Below are positions 51,982 to 64,000 of a stretch of 64,000 bases of DNA, in pieces; positions within the stretch are counted from its first letter, which is position 1, and every line of letters starts with the position of its first letter. The stretch comes from Rhodopseudomonas sp. P2A-2r. GTDB taxonomy: Bacteria; Pseudomonadota; Alphaproteobacteria; Rhizobiales; Xanthobacteraceae. The stretch lies in contig NZ_CP110389.1 in the NCBI RefSeq assembly GCF_026015985.1, positions 3,814,001 through 3,878,000 of the forward strand. The letters run 5' to 3'. The position numbers and the translations under genes were made by a program. The notes under the pieces are model-generated. The model ran no database searches, was not told where the DNA came from, and saw nothing but the letters and a program-made list of their open reading frames with translations.

Positions 51982-52516
51982 AGGCCGGCAACGGCGAGCG
52001 CAAGAATCTCTCACAAAGACTATTGACTATTATCCTATTTAAGCCTTATAGTCTCCCCGTCCTGTTCACCGAGGGGCGCTTTCATGAGGCGTCTTGGTAG
52101 TGGAGCAGGATGCGGTGTCCCGCGCGCGTGCCTCGCAAGCACGCCCCCGGGAGGCGCGGGGAACCGTCCGGCCCCACTAAGAGGGTCTGCCTTGAGTGGC
52201 TGGACGCGGACAGTAAAGGCGGGCGAAATCCCGCCGCAGTGGCGTCTCTCAGGGGCGCGCACGCACTGTCCCGGAAGCACGGTCCCGTGGCCCTAAATCC
52301 CGCGGTGGCGCGCCCGCATGCGCCGCGACCCGCTTCGCCGTTGCGACGGCGTGACGGATCGCGTCCCAACCACCACAACCGCGCCTGCCGGCGCGCCGCT
52401 CCCCTCATGTCTGGAGGGGAGGACTGCTCACACCTCGGACGCCACGGGCGCCGCGAGAACGAGAGCACCTGGCTGTTTGACATTCGAATAGAAAGTTGCG
52501 CGAAGGCGCGCATCTT
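51982..52516. other. gene-free stretch between two palindromic repeats
   Basis: No reading frame with a credible start or family is seen. Many GC-rich frames are open on both strands, as expected by composition. Wording around 52090-52300 resembles non-coding repeats of this bacterial group. Confidence 0.35.
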
Positions 52517-52689
52517 CACCCTCCCCTTTGAGGGGGAGGGTCGGCGCGCAGTCCGCGCAGCGGATGCGCGGCGGGGTGGGGTGACAGCGCTGATGTCAGC
52601 TTCGATGCTGAACAAACACGGTGTCACCCCACCCCGACAACACCGCGCTGCGCGCCGTGTTGTCGACCCTCCCCTCAAAGGGGAGGGTG
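52517..52689. repeat. 173-base nested palindrome
   Basis: CACCCTCCCCTTTGAGGGGG at the left and CCTCCCCTCAAAGGGGAGGG at the right are near-perfect inverted arms; inside lie GGGGTGGGGTGACA and TGTCACCCCACCCCG as a second inverted pair. The element ends just after the stop of the convergent oxidoreductase gene and may end its transcript. Confidence 0.75.
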
Positions 52690-52718
52690 AAGAAGAATGC
52701 GCCGCGTCGCCTCCAATC

Positions 52719-53692
52719 CTACGGCTTCAAAATCGACGCACCCGTCGTGTTGCGCGCTTCCAGATCGATATGCGCCTTTGCGGCATCCTTCAGCGCATAG
52801 GCGTGGTTGATCGGCACGTGCAGCTTGCCGTCGATGACAGCCGAGAACAGCGTGTCGGCGCCTTCCAGCAAGTCCGAGCGCTTGGCGACGTAGTCGTTGA
52901 GCTTCGGCCGGGTCGCGAACAGCGAGCCGTGATTGTTGAGTTCAGCGATCGAGAACGGCGGCACAGGGCCGGAGGCGTTGCCGAACGACACCCACATGCC
53001 GCGCGGCTTGATGCACGACAGCGAACCCGGAAAAGTGGTCTTGCCGACGCCGTCATAGACCACGTCGCACAACTCGTTGCGGCTGATCTGCTTGACGCGA
53101 TCGACGAAGTTTTCCTCGTTGTAGTAGATGACGTGATCGCAGCCATTGGCCAGCGCCAGTTCGCCCTTCTCCTTGGAGCCGACGGTGCCGATGACATGGG
53201 CGCCCATCGCCTTGGCCCATTGGCAGGCCAGCAGGCCGATGCCGCCGGCCGCGGCATGGATCAGCACGCGATGGTGCGGCTCGACCTTGAAGGTCTTGTG
53301 CAGCAGATACCAAACCGTCAGGCCCTTGAGCATCAGGACGGCGCCCTGCTCGTAGGTGATGCGGTCGGGCAGCTTGACCAGGCGGTCGGCGGCGAACACG
53401 CGGTCGGTGGCGTAGCTGCCGAGCGCCGAATAATAGGCGACGCGGTCGCCGGGATGGAAACCGGTGACGCCGGGGCCGACCTCGACCACTTCGCCGGACG
53501 CCTCGTTGCCGGCGATGAACGGCAGCTGCGGCGCCTTGTAGAGGCCGGTGCGGAAGTACACGTCGATGAAGTTGACGCCGATGGCGTGCTGCCGGATGCG
53601 GACCTCACCCGGGCCGGGGGCGGCCACATCGACGGCCTCGTAAACGAGAGCTTCGGGGCCCCCACCTTGTGAACGCGCACGGCCTTGGTCAT
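52719..53692 (-). pseudogene. NADPH:quinone oxidoreductase, frameshifted at a C run
   Basis: From ATG 53692 the protein starts MTKAVRVHKVGG; at 53659-53663 the C5 run (G5 in the coding strand) is one short. Restored, it continues PEALVYEAVDVAAPGPGEVR, NFIDVYFRTGLYKAPQLPF, then the nucleotide loop VLIHAAAGGIGLLACQWAKA and the end AHIDLEARNTTGASILKP. About 324 residues, zinc-free QOR-type MDR enzyme that reduces quinones with NADPH. The break touches only the first 12 codons and is probably artefactual. Confidence 0.82.
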
Positions 53693-53884
53693 CATCTGGC
53701 TCCCTTGAATTTCTTCTCACCAATGCGATAGCCGACGAGCCATCGTTGTCAACTGCGGCCCGCTGGCGCGGCCACCGGTTCGCAAAATATGCTGTGCTTT
53801 GCGCACACCGCGACGACGCCAACGAAACCATGGAGAGCCCCGGCGATCAGGATCGGCAGCGCAGCTGGGATCGGCCGAACGCGA

Positions 53885-54616
53885 CTATCGAGCTGTGGGC
53901 CTCAGCAGGCGGATGACCGTGTCGCCGCAGACAATGTAGACGGCAATGGCGCACAGCGCCGCACTCACCGGCGTCGCAACCCTGAAATCCTGCACCAGTG
54001 CCACGATGGCCAGCACGCCCCACAGCGCGATCAGCGCCAGGTTGAGCCGGCGCAACCGCGACACCCGCACGGGGTGGATGACGTGCAGCGGCACGAAGGT
54101 CAAAACGATCAGCGCCAGCACCGCGAGGCTGCCGACCCATTGCGCGGGGTGCAGCAGGAACAGATAGAACGCCACGGCATTCCACAGCGCCGGAAAGCCG
54201 CGGAAATGATTGTCCGAGGTCTTCATGCGCCGGTCGGCGAAATACAGCGCGCTCGACACCACGATGCCGACGCCGAGCGGCGCCGCGCTCATCGGCGCCA
54301 GAATGCCGCTGGCGGTGATCGCATAGGCCGGCACGAACACGTAGGTGATGAAATCGACCACGAAATCGAGCGCCTCGCCGGACCAGTCCGGCAACACCTG
54401 ACCGACGTTCAGGCGCCGCGCGACGGGTCCGTCGATGGCGTCGATCACCAGCGCCACGCCGAGCCAGCCGAACATGCCGGCCCAGTGCATGCGCACCGCC
54501 TCCAGCATGGCGATCAGCGCGACGCCGGCGCCCAGCGCGGTGAAGATGTGAACGGAAAACGCCGCCGCGCGCGCGGATCGGGAAGAGATCGGAACATCGT
54601 GCGGGCTGGCGGTCAT
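53885..54616 (-). CDS. pcs: phosphatidylcholine synthase
   Basis: The protein has 243 residues from ATG 54616, with about eight membrane helices. The CDP-alcohol phosphotransferase motif is present in the Pcs spacing: VIDAIDGPVARRLN followed by GEALDFVVDFITYVFVPAYA (Asp residues of the D-x2-D-G-x2-A-R ... D-x3-D motif). SDNHFRGFPALWNAVAFYLF is another mark of bacterial Pcs. It joins CDP-diacylglycerol with choline in the inner membrane, a pathway typical of rhizobia and relatives. It is divergent from the UbiH-like gene. Confidence 0.9.
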   Translation of the reverse strand: MTASPHDVPISSRSARAAAFSVHIFTALGAGVALIAMLEAVRMHWAGMFGWLGVALVIDAIDGPVARRLNVGQVLPDWSGEALDFVVDFITYVFVPAYAITASGILAPMSAAPLGVGIVVSSALYFADRRMKTSDNHFRGFPALWNAVAFYLFLLHPAQWVGSLAVLALIVLTFVPLHVIHPVRVSRLRRLNLALIALWGVLAIVALVQDFRVATPVSAALCAIAVYIVCGDTVIRLLRPTAR

Positions 54617-54745
54617 TTCCCGCCCAGTGCTATCAGGAATCACTCGCAATTGCACATGCCGGTTTGCGTCGTTCTGCCGCGCGGGAACGCTCGGCGGCGG
54701 CGCTGCGGCCTTGAAAATATCCGCGCAAAGGCCGATGGTTCGGGC

Positions 54746-55941
54746 ATGACCGACCAAGCTGAAAATCCCATTGTTTACGATGTCGTGGTGATCGGCGGCG
54801 GCCCCGCCGGCCTCGCGGCGGCCATCGCGCTGACCGCAGCCGGTGCCGCCACGGCGCTGGTCGCCCGCCGCCTGCCCTATGCGGACAACCGCACCACCGC
54901 CCTGCTCGGCGGCTCCGTCGATCTGCTGGAGCGGCTCGACGTCTGGTCGCGCTGCGCGGACAAGGCTGCGGCGCTGACGACCATGCGGCTGGTCGACGAC
55001 ACCGGACGGCTGATCCGCGCCCCGGAGGTCAAGTTCCAGTCCGACGAGATCGGCATGGAGACGTTCGGCTACAATATCCAGAACCGCGAATTGATGATCG
55101 CGCTGGAAGCGCGCGCCGCGGAAATGGACAGGCTCACCCGTTTCGACGACGAGGCGGAGTCGGTCGCGGTCGACGACATCGGCGCGGTCGTGCGCCTGCG
55201 CGGCGGGCCTTCCTCTCGGCCAGCCTGGTGGTCGGCGCCGACGGACGGCAGTCGATGTGCCGCGACGCCGCCGGCATCGAGGTGAAGCGCCGCACGCTCG
55301 GCCAGGCCGCCCTCACCTTCAACGTCAGTCACACCCGGCCGCATCGCAACGTCTCCACCGAATTCCACACCCCGCACGGCCCCTGCGTATTCGTGCCGTT
55401 GCCAGGCGATCGCTCCAGCGTGGTCTGGGTCGCCGAGCCCAGGGAAGCCGAGCAGCTGATGGCCCTCAGTGACGAGGCGCTGTCGCAGGCCGTGGAAAAG
55501 CAGGCCCATTCGATCCTCGGCCGCATGCAGGTGGAGCCCGGCCGCTATCTGTTCCCGCTGGCCATCGAGCAGCCCAAACAGGTCGCGCGGAACCGGATCG
55601 TACTGGCCGGCGAAGCCGCCCATGTGGTGCCGCCGATCGGCGCACAGGGCCTCAATCTCGGGCTGCGCGACGCCGGCGACATTGCCGCCATCGTCGGCGA
55701 CGCCCTCGCCGCGGGCGACGATCCCGGCGCGCCAATGGTGCTGACGAAATTCGAGCAGGCGCGGCGCAGCGACATTTCCAGCCGCACCTTCGCCATCGAC
55801 ATGGCCAACCGCTCGCTGCTCAGCGATCTCCTGCCGGTGCAGACGATGCGCGCGCTCGGCATGCATCTGATGGGTTCGGTCGGGCCGATCCGCCGCCTCG
55901 CCATGCGCGAGGGCCTGGCGCTGTCATGGCGCGCCCGCTAG
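54746..55941 (+). pseudogene. UbiH/UbiF-type FAD monooxygenase, frameshifted at a G run
   Basis: ATG 54746 opens VVVIGGGPAGLAAAIALTAA (FAD GxGxxG), then NRTTALLGGSVDLLERL and ETFGYNIQNRELMIALEARA. At 55205-55207 one base is missing; with GGGG the frame runs on FLSASLVVGADGRQSMC (the DG motif), TFNVSHTRPHRN, and RIVLAGEAAHVVPPIGAQGL (the GD-type ribityl motif, here GEAAH). The joined protein has about 398 residues. The family hydroxylates ubiquinone precursors; the specific ring position is unclear. A sequence error is likely. Confidence 0.8.
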
Positions 55942-55950
55942 CGCGCGCGC

Positions 55951-56901
55951 TCAGAACGCGATCTGGCCGGTCTTCAGCAGATACATCACCGACGTCAGCG
56001 TGATCACCGACATGAAGGTGCCGATCAGCACCGCCACCGAGGCGGGCTCGATCCAGGTATCGTATTGCCGGGCGATGATGAACACGTTGAGCGCCGGCGG
56101 CAGCGACGCCAGCAGCACAGCGGTGGCCGCCCATTCCGGCGGGAACGGCCCCGTGAGCCACATCAGGGCGAACACGATCAGCGGATGCACGATCAGCTTG
56201 ACGGCGATCACGCCCGGAACCTCCCAGGGCACGCGCCCCATGGGCCGCAGCGCCACGGTGACGCCGAGCACGAACAGCGCCACCGGCGCCGCGGAGTTCT
56301 GCAGGAAAACCAGCATGCCGTCGATGGCCACGGGAAGCTGGACATGCAGCGCCGCCGCCAGTGCACCAAGATAGGCAGCCACGATCAGCGGGTGCAGCAG
56401 AATATGCTTGATGACGATGCCGATGGTCGGCAGCAGCGGTCGCTTCTCTGCGGCCGTCAGGGCCATCGCCAACGGCACGATCGAGAACAGGAAAATGCTG
56501 TCGAAGCAGAACACCAGCGCCGTCGGCACCGCCGCCTGGGTGCCGAGCACCGCGAGCGCCAGTCCCGGCCCCATATAGCCGATATTGCCGTAGCCCCCCG
56601 ACAGCCCGGCCATGGTGGCCTGCCGCACCGGCAGCCCGCTGATCAGCCGCCCGACAAAGGCCGACAGAAAGAATGCCGTCGCCGTCGCCGCGGTCGTCGC
56701 GACCACGAACGGCAGGTTGTTCAACTCCTCGAACGGGGTCTTCGACATGATCCGGAAGAACAGCGCCGGCAGCGACACATACAGCAGGAAGAAATTCATC
56801 CAGCTGAGCCCGGCCTCCGGTAGTTTCTTCAGCTTCCCGCAGGCGAAGCCGATGAAGATCAAACCGAAATACGGCAGCGCTAGGTTAAGGACGTCCATCA
56901 T
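55951..56901 (-). CDS. AEC-family (auxin efflux carrier type) transporter
   Basis: The protein has 316 residues with about ten membrane helices in two inverted halves. LALPYFGLIFIGFACGKLKK is the typical start, followed by GYGNIGYMGPGLALAVLG (half-1 crossover) and LPPALNVFIIARQYDTWIEP (half-2 crossover); the end ASVAVLIGTFMSVITLTSVM is the last helix. Such carriers move small organic anions such as malonate or malate; the substrate is not deducible. It converges on the UbiH-like gene. Confidence 0.9.
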   Translation of the reverse strand: MMDVLNLALPYFGLIFIGFACGKLKKLPEAGLSWMNFFLLYVSLPALFFRIMSKTPFEELNNLPFVVATTAATATAFFLSAFVGRLISGLPVRQATMAGLSGGYGNIGYMGPGLALAVLGTQAAVPTALVFCFDSIFLFSIVPLAMALTAAEKRPLLPTIGIVIKHILLHPLIVAAYLGALAAALHVQLPVAIDGMLVFLQNSAAPVALFVLGVTVALRPMGRVPWEVPGVIAVKLIVHPLIVFALMWLTGPFPPEWAATAVLLASLPPALNVFIIARQYDTWIEPASVAVLIGTFMSVITLTSVMYLLKTGQIAF

Positions 56902-57001
56902 GGGGGCGTGTTCTTCTTGCTGTTGGCCCGATTTGGTGGGGACTCATAATTCCGGTCTTATGAGCCAATGTTTTGTTCGCGACGAGCAGTATTTTCCTCA
57001 T

Positions 57002-60213
<3,212 letters not shown>

Positions 60214-60312
60214 CGTGAAGCTCCGGAAACGTAGTCCTGCGGCGGATTCTCAAGAGCGGAAAGCGAACGGTGCTGGATTGCGGAGTCAGGCGCTGACGCC
60301 CAAAGGCTGGGG

Positions 60313-61284
60313 TTAGTGCTCATGACCGGCACTGCCCTTTCCGAGTTCGGCCTTCACGATGAAACTGTTCCGCGCCGCGTACTTGTCGCCCTCCAGAAGA
60401 CCGAACAGGATCTCGACATTTTCCCGATCCCGGGCGCCAATCTCGACCTCCCGCACTTCGAACTTCTTGCCGTTCCGGACGAAGACGACGTTCCGGTTCT
60501 CCACCGACTGGATCGCGGTCGCCTTCACGGCCATCGGCACCTTCTTTGCGGAGAGGATCAGCCGCGCCGACACGAACAGTCCCGTGCGCAGCCGCAGGCC
60601 CTCGTTCTGGACGACCGCGCGTACCAACGCGCTCTGGGTATCGCTGCTTCCCACCGGCGAGACATAGGAGATCCAGGTCTCGATCGGCTTTCCGCCGTCA
60701 CCGACATCGATGACCACGGTATCGCCTACCTTCACGCGCGACAGGTCGCGCCGGTAGACGGACAGATCGACCCAAACCGTCGACAGATCGGCGACGATGA
60801 AGGAAGGCTTCTGCTCCGAGGCATATTCGCCGAGCGAGATCTGGCGGTCGATCACCGTTCCCGAAATTGGAGCGCGCATTTCATACGTGGTGAGGCTCTG
60901 GTTGCTCTCGATTTTCGCAAGCAGTTCGCCCTTTTCGACGGGATCGCCGATGCGCTTCCTGATCTCGCGGACGACGCCCGGAAAACGCGGCGTAACCTGG
61001 ACCAGCATTTCCTGGTTGGGCTGGATGATGCCGTTCAGCGTGATCGAGTCCTTCAAGGTCGCCTCGGAGACCGGAAGGATTTCGATGGTCGAAGACACGA
61101 CCTTGTCGTCGCTCATCTCGACGACGCCCTCCTTCTCGTGGCCCTCTTCCTCGTGGCCCTTCTCCTCGTGCTTCGACGGCTCCGCCGTCGAGGCGGATGG
61201 CTTCTCCGACGATGCGACGTAGACGCCAGTTCCCACGGCGAAGACCGCGAGCGCGCCGACGATCATGACGACAAGTTTCTTCAT
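60313..61284 (-). CDS. czcB: RND efflux periplasmic adaptor CzcB type
   Basis: The protein has 323 residues. An N-terminal anchor (KLVVMIVGALAVFAVGTGVY) is followed by a His/Glu-rich stretch (HEEKGHEEEGHEKEG) that may bind metal, then the membrane-fusion blocks LNGIIQPNQEMLVQVTPRFP, YEMRAPISGTVIDRQISLGE and FIVADLSTVWVDLSVYRRDL. It links the inner-membrane pump to the outer channel. Its start overlaps the czcC stop by 4 bases (ATGA). Confidence 0.88.
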   Translation of the reverse strand: MKKLVVMIVGALAVFAVGTGVYVASSEKPSASTAEPSKHEEKGHEEEGHEKEGVVEMSDDKVVSSTIEILPVSEATLKDSITLNGIIQPNQEMLVQVTPRFPGVVREIRKRIGDPVEKGELLAKIESNQSLTTYEMRAPISGTVIDRQISLGEYASEQKPSFIVADLSTVWVDLSVYRRDLSRVKVGDTVVIDVGDGGKPIETWISYVSPVGSSDTQSALVRAVVQNEGLRLRTGLFVSARLILSAKKVPMAVKATAIQSVENRNVVFVRNGKKFEVREVEIGARDRENVEILFGLLEGDKYAARNSFIVKAELGKGSAGHEH

Positions 61285-62555
61285 CGTGCGCTCTCCCGCG
61301 CCAGTGCGAATGGATTGCCGACGAGCCCCTCGATGATGGCGACGGCGACATGAAAATTCTGCTGGGCCTCCTGTTCGCGCAGCCGGGCCTGGGCGACACT
61401 GGCCTGGGCGTCTAGCACCTCGAGCAGCGAAAACCGCCCTTGACCGTATCCCTCGAAGATCGCATCGGATGCCTGGCGCGACTTCGGGATCGCGGACTCC
61501 CGGAGGATGGCCAGTTCGCGGAGCGACCCCTGCAAGGTGTCGTACGCACGTCCTGCCAGTACGATCAGTGCATTGCGGTTGGCCTCCCGCTCGGCGCGCG
61601 TCTTGGCGAGGCTCTCCTGCGCCGAAAGGATATTGCCCTGGTTCTGATCGAACACCGGGATCGCAACCGTGACCCCCAGCCGAACGGCGTCGTCGCCGGT
61701 GTCGTTAAAATGCCGCCAACCGGCGTTGACCCGCACGTCCGGATAGGGACGCAGCCGCGCGATGAGAAGCTCGGCGTTGCGCTGAGCATAGATGGCGGTC
61801 CAGCGCATCAGTTGCGGATTCGCATCGATAGCCGCAATCACGGCGCTGAAGGACGGCGGGCGCCCGGTGGCATCGAGCCGCCCGGAGACGGCCGAGAACT
61901 TGGGCGTCGTATCCCCCATCAGCACGGCCAGTTCTCGTTTCGAAGTGGCAAGGAGCGACCGAACCCGTTCACGATCGGCCTTGACCAAAGCGGAGGCCAC
62001 TTCCGCACGTCCGGTCTCGGCCACGGATGAAGCACCCGCCTCCGTGCGCCGTTGCAGCAGGGGCGCAATCCGGTCGATCTCGGCGATCTGTTCGTCAAGG
62101 ATCTGTATCCGGCGCTGGGCGCCGAGCACGTTGAGGAATGCGCCGGCGGTTTCCGCCAGCACTTCCAGCCGGATTGCCTTGCGCTGGATCGCGGCGGTTT
62201 CGACGCCCGCCTGCCCGGCTGCAATGCGCGCGTCGCGCTTGCCGAACAATTCGAACAGTTGGCTTATCTGCAGTGTGGTCTCCGCCGAGCGCGTGCCGCG
62301 ATAGGTGCGCGAGCCAAACGAATTGTCCTGCTCGTAGGACACCTCCGGATTGATCAGCGCTCCGGCCTGGATCCGCTGGCCCGACGCGATGCCGACATCG
62401 CGCTCCGCTGCCGTCAGCCGTGGACTGGTGGCCAGCGCACGCTGAAGTGCGGTTTGCAAAATGATGGTCTGCGAATAGGACACGGCGGTCAGCAACGGGC
62501 TGACAAGCAGTGCCGACGCGCACGCGAACAGCGTGGCGACGCTTCTCATAAACAT
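61281..62555 (-). CDS. czcC: outer-membrane efflux channel CzcC type (TolC family)
   Basis: The protein has 424 residues with a signal peptide (ATLFACASALLVSPLLTAVS). The TolC-like two-repeat layout can be seen: ALATSPRLTAAERDVGIASG and the ETTLQISQLFELFGKRDARI block typical of CzcC/CnrC, then a second repeat around VIAAIDANPQLMRWTAIYAQ and VAIPVFDQNQGNILSAQESL. It forms the outer-membrane duct of the efflux complex and is the first large gene of the operon. Confidence 0.88.
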   Translation of the reverse strand: MFMRSVATLFACASALLVSPLLTAVSYSQTIILQTALQRALATSPRLTAAERDVGIASGQRIQAGALINPEVSYEQDNSFGSRTYRGTRSAETTLQISQLFELFGKRDARIAAGQAGVETAAIQRKAIRLEVLAETAGAFLNVLGAQRRIQILDEQIAEIDRIAPLLQRRTEAGASSVAETGRAEVASALVKADRERVRSLLATSKRELAVLMGDTTPKFSAVSGRLDATGRPPSFSAVIAAIDANPQLMRWTAIYAQRNAELLIARLRPYPDVRVNAGWRHFNDTGDDAVRLGVTVAIPVFDQNQGNILSAQESLAKTRAEREANRNALIVLAGRAYDTLQGSLRELAILRESAIPKSRQASDAIFEGYGQGRFSLLEVLDAQASVAQARLREQEAQQNFHVAVAIIEGLVGNPFALARESAR

Positions 62556-62613
62556 GAATTCAGGAACCTGAAGAACGGTCGAGTCTAGGCGCTCGCGCGC
62601 CCGGCGAAGGCGT

Positions 62614-62979
62614 TCAGGTCAGGATTTTGGGCGGTGGGGTGTCGAGCCGGGACTGGCCCGCAAGCAACACGGACGCGATCGTCACGACGGGTGGGGCCGG
62701 AACGGCGGACGGCGCGGCAGCGACAGAAGGCGCCGGGAGCACGGCGGGAACGCAGGTCGGGCAATGATCGCAAATGGCGACGCCCGTCTTTGTCCCGCCG
62801 TCGTCAGTGGCGTCGGAGACATGCTCGATCGCGACGCTCGAAGCGACCGCTTGATCGAGGCAGGAGATATTGTGAGCGATACCAACGAACAGGTAAACGA
62901 ACGCAAGGAACATCAGCATCGAACGGCGTAGCCCGTTCGACTGCCTGACAGGCAAACTTTGATTTGCGTTGCGTTCCAT
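62614..62979 (-). CDS. small membrane protein with a DHCPTC motif, head of the czc operon
   Basis: I chose ATG 62979 (MERNANQSLPV). The protein has 121 residues: one membrane helix (SMLMFLAFVYLFVGIAHNI), then an outward part with VAICDHCPTCVPAVLP, a possible metal-binding Cys/His site, and an Ala/Pro-rich tail. It precedes czcC by 58 bases. Similar small Cys-containing proteins accompany metal efflux operons; sensing or handing over metal is an inference. Confidence 0.55.
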   Translation of the reverse strand: MERNANQSLPVRQSNGLRRSMLMFLAFVYLFVGIAHNISCLDQAVASSVAIEHVSDATDDGGTKTGVAICDHCPTCVPAVLPAPSVAAAPSAVPAPPVVTIASVLLAGQSRLDTPPPKILT

Positions 62980-63284
62980 TCGACAATGATAACGAAGATC
63001 GCATGCGAACACTATCACAGACGCGCCGAAATCCCTGCCCAGTCTCGGTTTTCACGCGACCGATTGCCCCATGCCGGCCGCAGATGCCCGCGATCTCGCG
63101 TCCATCCGTTACGAAGCACTTTGGTTAGCCCCGATAAAGCTCCGCTTACAAATCGGAATACAATCCTTGATAGTGCCGAGCCGAGGGTTTCCAGTCATTC
63201 GAGACGGCGGTTAGTCGGCCTGGCCGCATTAAATCATCGCGCGGCCTCTAGCATCGGCCACAATCCTGGTCTATTCGACGAGGC

Positions 63285-63617
63285 ATGATCGTAGCGCGGA
63301 CCGCCAAATTTCAGATCGGACAGATCGTACGCCACCGGATCTTCTCGTTCCGGGGCGTGGTTTTCGATATCGATCCGGAATTCAACAACACCGAGGAATG
63401 GTGGCTGTCGATTCCCGAAGAAGTCCGGCCGCACAAGGACCAGCCGTTTTACCATCTGTTGGCCGAGAATTCGGAATCCGAATACGTCGCCTATGTCTCG
63501 GAACAGAACCTGCTGCCCGATGACTCCGGCGAACCGATCCGGCATTCCCAGGTCGCCGAGATCTTCGTCAAGGACAAGAGCGGCGGCTACCGGCCGCGCA
63601 ATCCGTCGCTGAACTGA
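63285..63617 (+). CDS. hspQ: heat shock protein HspQ
   Basis: The protein has 110 residues. KFQIGQIVRHRIFSFRGVVF, then DIDPEFNNTEEWW, PFYHLLAENSESEYVAYVSE and NLLPDDSGEPIRHSQV are the blocks of the HspQ/YccV family. HspQ influences Lon-mediated proteolysis and binds hemimethylated DNA in Escherichia coli. A strong terminator follows 63 bases later. Confidence 0.92.
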   Translation: MIVARTAKFQIGQIVRHRIFSFRGVVFDIDPEFNNTEEWWLSIPEEVRPHKDQPFYHLLAENSESEYVAYVSEQNLLPDDSGEPIRHSQVAEIFVKDKSGGYRPRNPSLN

Positions 63618-63680
63618 ATTCCTGTACTGTCATTCCGGGGTGCGGCCGGCTGACACCGTTTGCACCACGGAACGACCAAT

Positions 63681-63713
63681 AAAAAAAGGCGCTCATTTCT
63701 GAGCGCCTTTTTG
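63681..63713. terminator. bidirectional intrinsic terminator
   Basis: AAAAAAAGGCGCTCA and TGAGCGCCTTTTT pair around a 4-base loop, with A and T tracts on both sides. It serves both hspQ and the convergent IalB-family gene. Confidence 0.9.
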
Positions 63714-63730
63714 CATTGCTTTGACGAAAC

Positions 63731-64000
63731 TTACTTCGCGGCCGGGTTGGCTGGCGCGCCGCCCGACGGGGCCGCAGCTTCAAGCTTCTTGCGTGCTTCT
63801 TCCGCGCGCTTCTGCAGTTCTTCCTGCAGCTTCTTCTGGGTTTCCTCGAACACCTTCGGATCGGTCGGCGGGCCGTCATATGCCTTGGCGAATTCCGCAA
63901 GCGGCAGCGGCAGGGTCAGCGGCGCACCGTTGGAGTTGATCGCCTGAACGATCAGGTTCTGGCCCTTCTTCATATTGGCCAGCAGTTCCGGGGTGACTTC
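63731..64000 (-). CDS. invasion-associated locus B (IalB) family protein, C-terminal part
   Basis: The frame is open to the window end, so the N-terminus lies outside. Visible: EVTPELLANMKKGQNLIVQA, then PLTLPLPLAEFAKAYDGPPT and a charged helix with KKLQEELQKRAEEARKKLE, ending in a Pro/Ala tail. The first part matches the end of the IalB domain found in alphaproteobacterial periplasmic proteins; the helical tail is typical of the rhizobial members. Role unknown beyond envelope association. Confidence 0.75.
   Translation of the reverse strand, partial: EVTPELLANMKKGQNLIVQAINSNGAPLTLPLPLAEFAKAYDGPPTDPKVFEETQKKLQEELQKRAEEARKKLEAAAPSGGAPANPAAK

Overview
The window looks like a chromosome of the Nitrobacteraceae (Bradyrhizobium / Rhodopseudomonas / Tardiphaga type, Alphaproteobacteria). 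The evidence is high GC, a phosphatidylcholine synthase, IalB and LTXXQ-type proteins, an Omp25/Omp31-type barrel, NasTS-controlled nitrite assimilation and typical rhizobial intergenic palindromic repeats. The species cannot be fixed from the sequence alone.

Positions 1 to about 27.6 kb are accessory DNA of lower and mixed GC. The left edge (1-1.2 kb) holds the end of a phage terminase large subunit, a small phage gene, and another phage gene cut by an IS5-type transposase remnant. Next come small membrane, HEPN-like and regulatory genes (1.3-6.3 kb). A 14-bp copy of the 3' end of tRNA-Ser at 6638-6651 matches the end of the intact tRNA-Ser(TGA) at 27628-27717. The tyrosine integrase lies just inside the right copy, so the pair may bound an integrative element of about 21 kb. 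That segment carries a SIR2-like gene, several HEPN/DUF4145/MltR-like genes, a four-TM protein, an XRE regulator, a frameshifted H-NS-like gene, many small unknown genes, an array of TTCACGC iterons, a RepA-like ATPase, a PrimPol-type primase, an excisionase-like protein and the integrase. It reads as a self-replicating phage satellite or plasmid-like island with cargo that looks defensive.

From 27.7 to 64 kb the DNA is core chromosome. It contains small envelope proteins, an outer-membrane barrel, a 2-hydroxyacid dehydrogenase, an amidase, a PheC-like dehydratase, a DUF2147 protein, a cupin and an RraA-like protein. The pxpBCA 5-oxoprolinase operon and an aliphatic amidase follow. A nitrite assimilation block (nasT-nasS, long leader with a sigma-54-like promoter, nirA, a CysJ-like flavoprotein) comes next, then rimO, argD-argC, a quinone oxidoreductase, pcs, a UbiH-type hydroxylase, an AEC transporter, a czcCBA-type metal efflux operon, hspQ and an IalB-family gene cut by the window end.

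Nine reading frames are broken by a single-base change in a homopolymer, eight of them one base short. Four are chromosomal genes between 51.1 and 57.4 kb. This pattern looks like a sequencing or assembly artefact and should temper pseudogene calls here. Two island genes carry in-frame stops that homopolymer error cannot explain.
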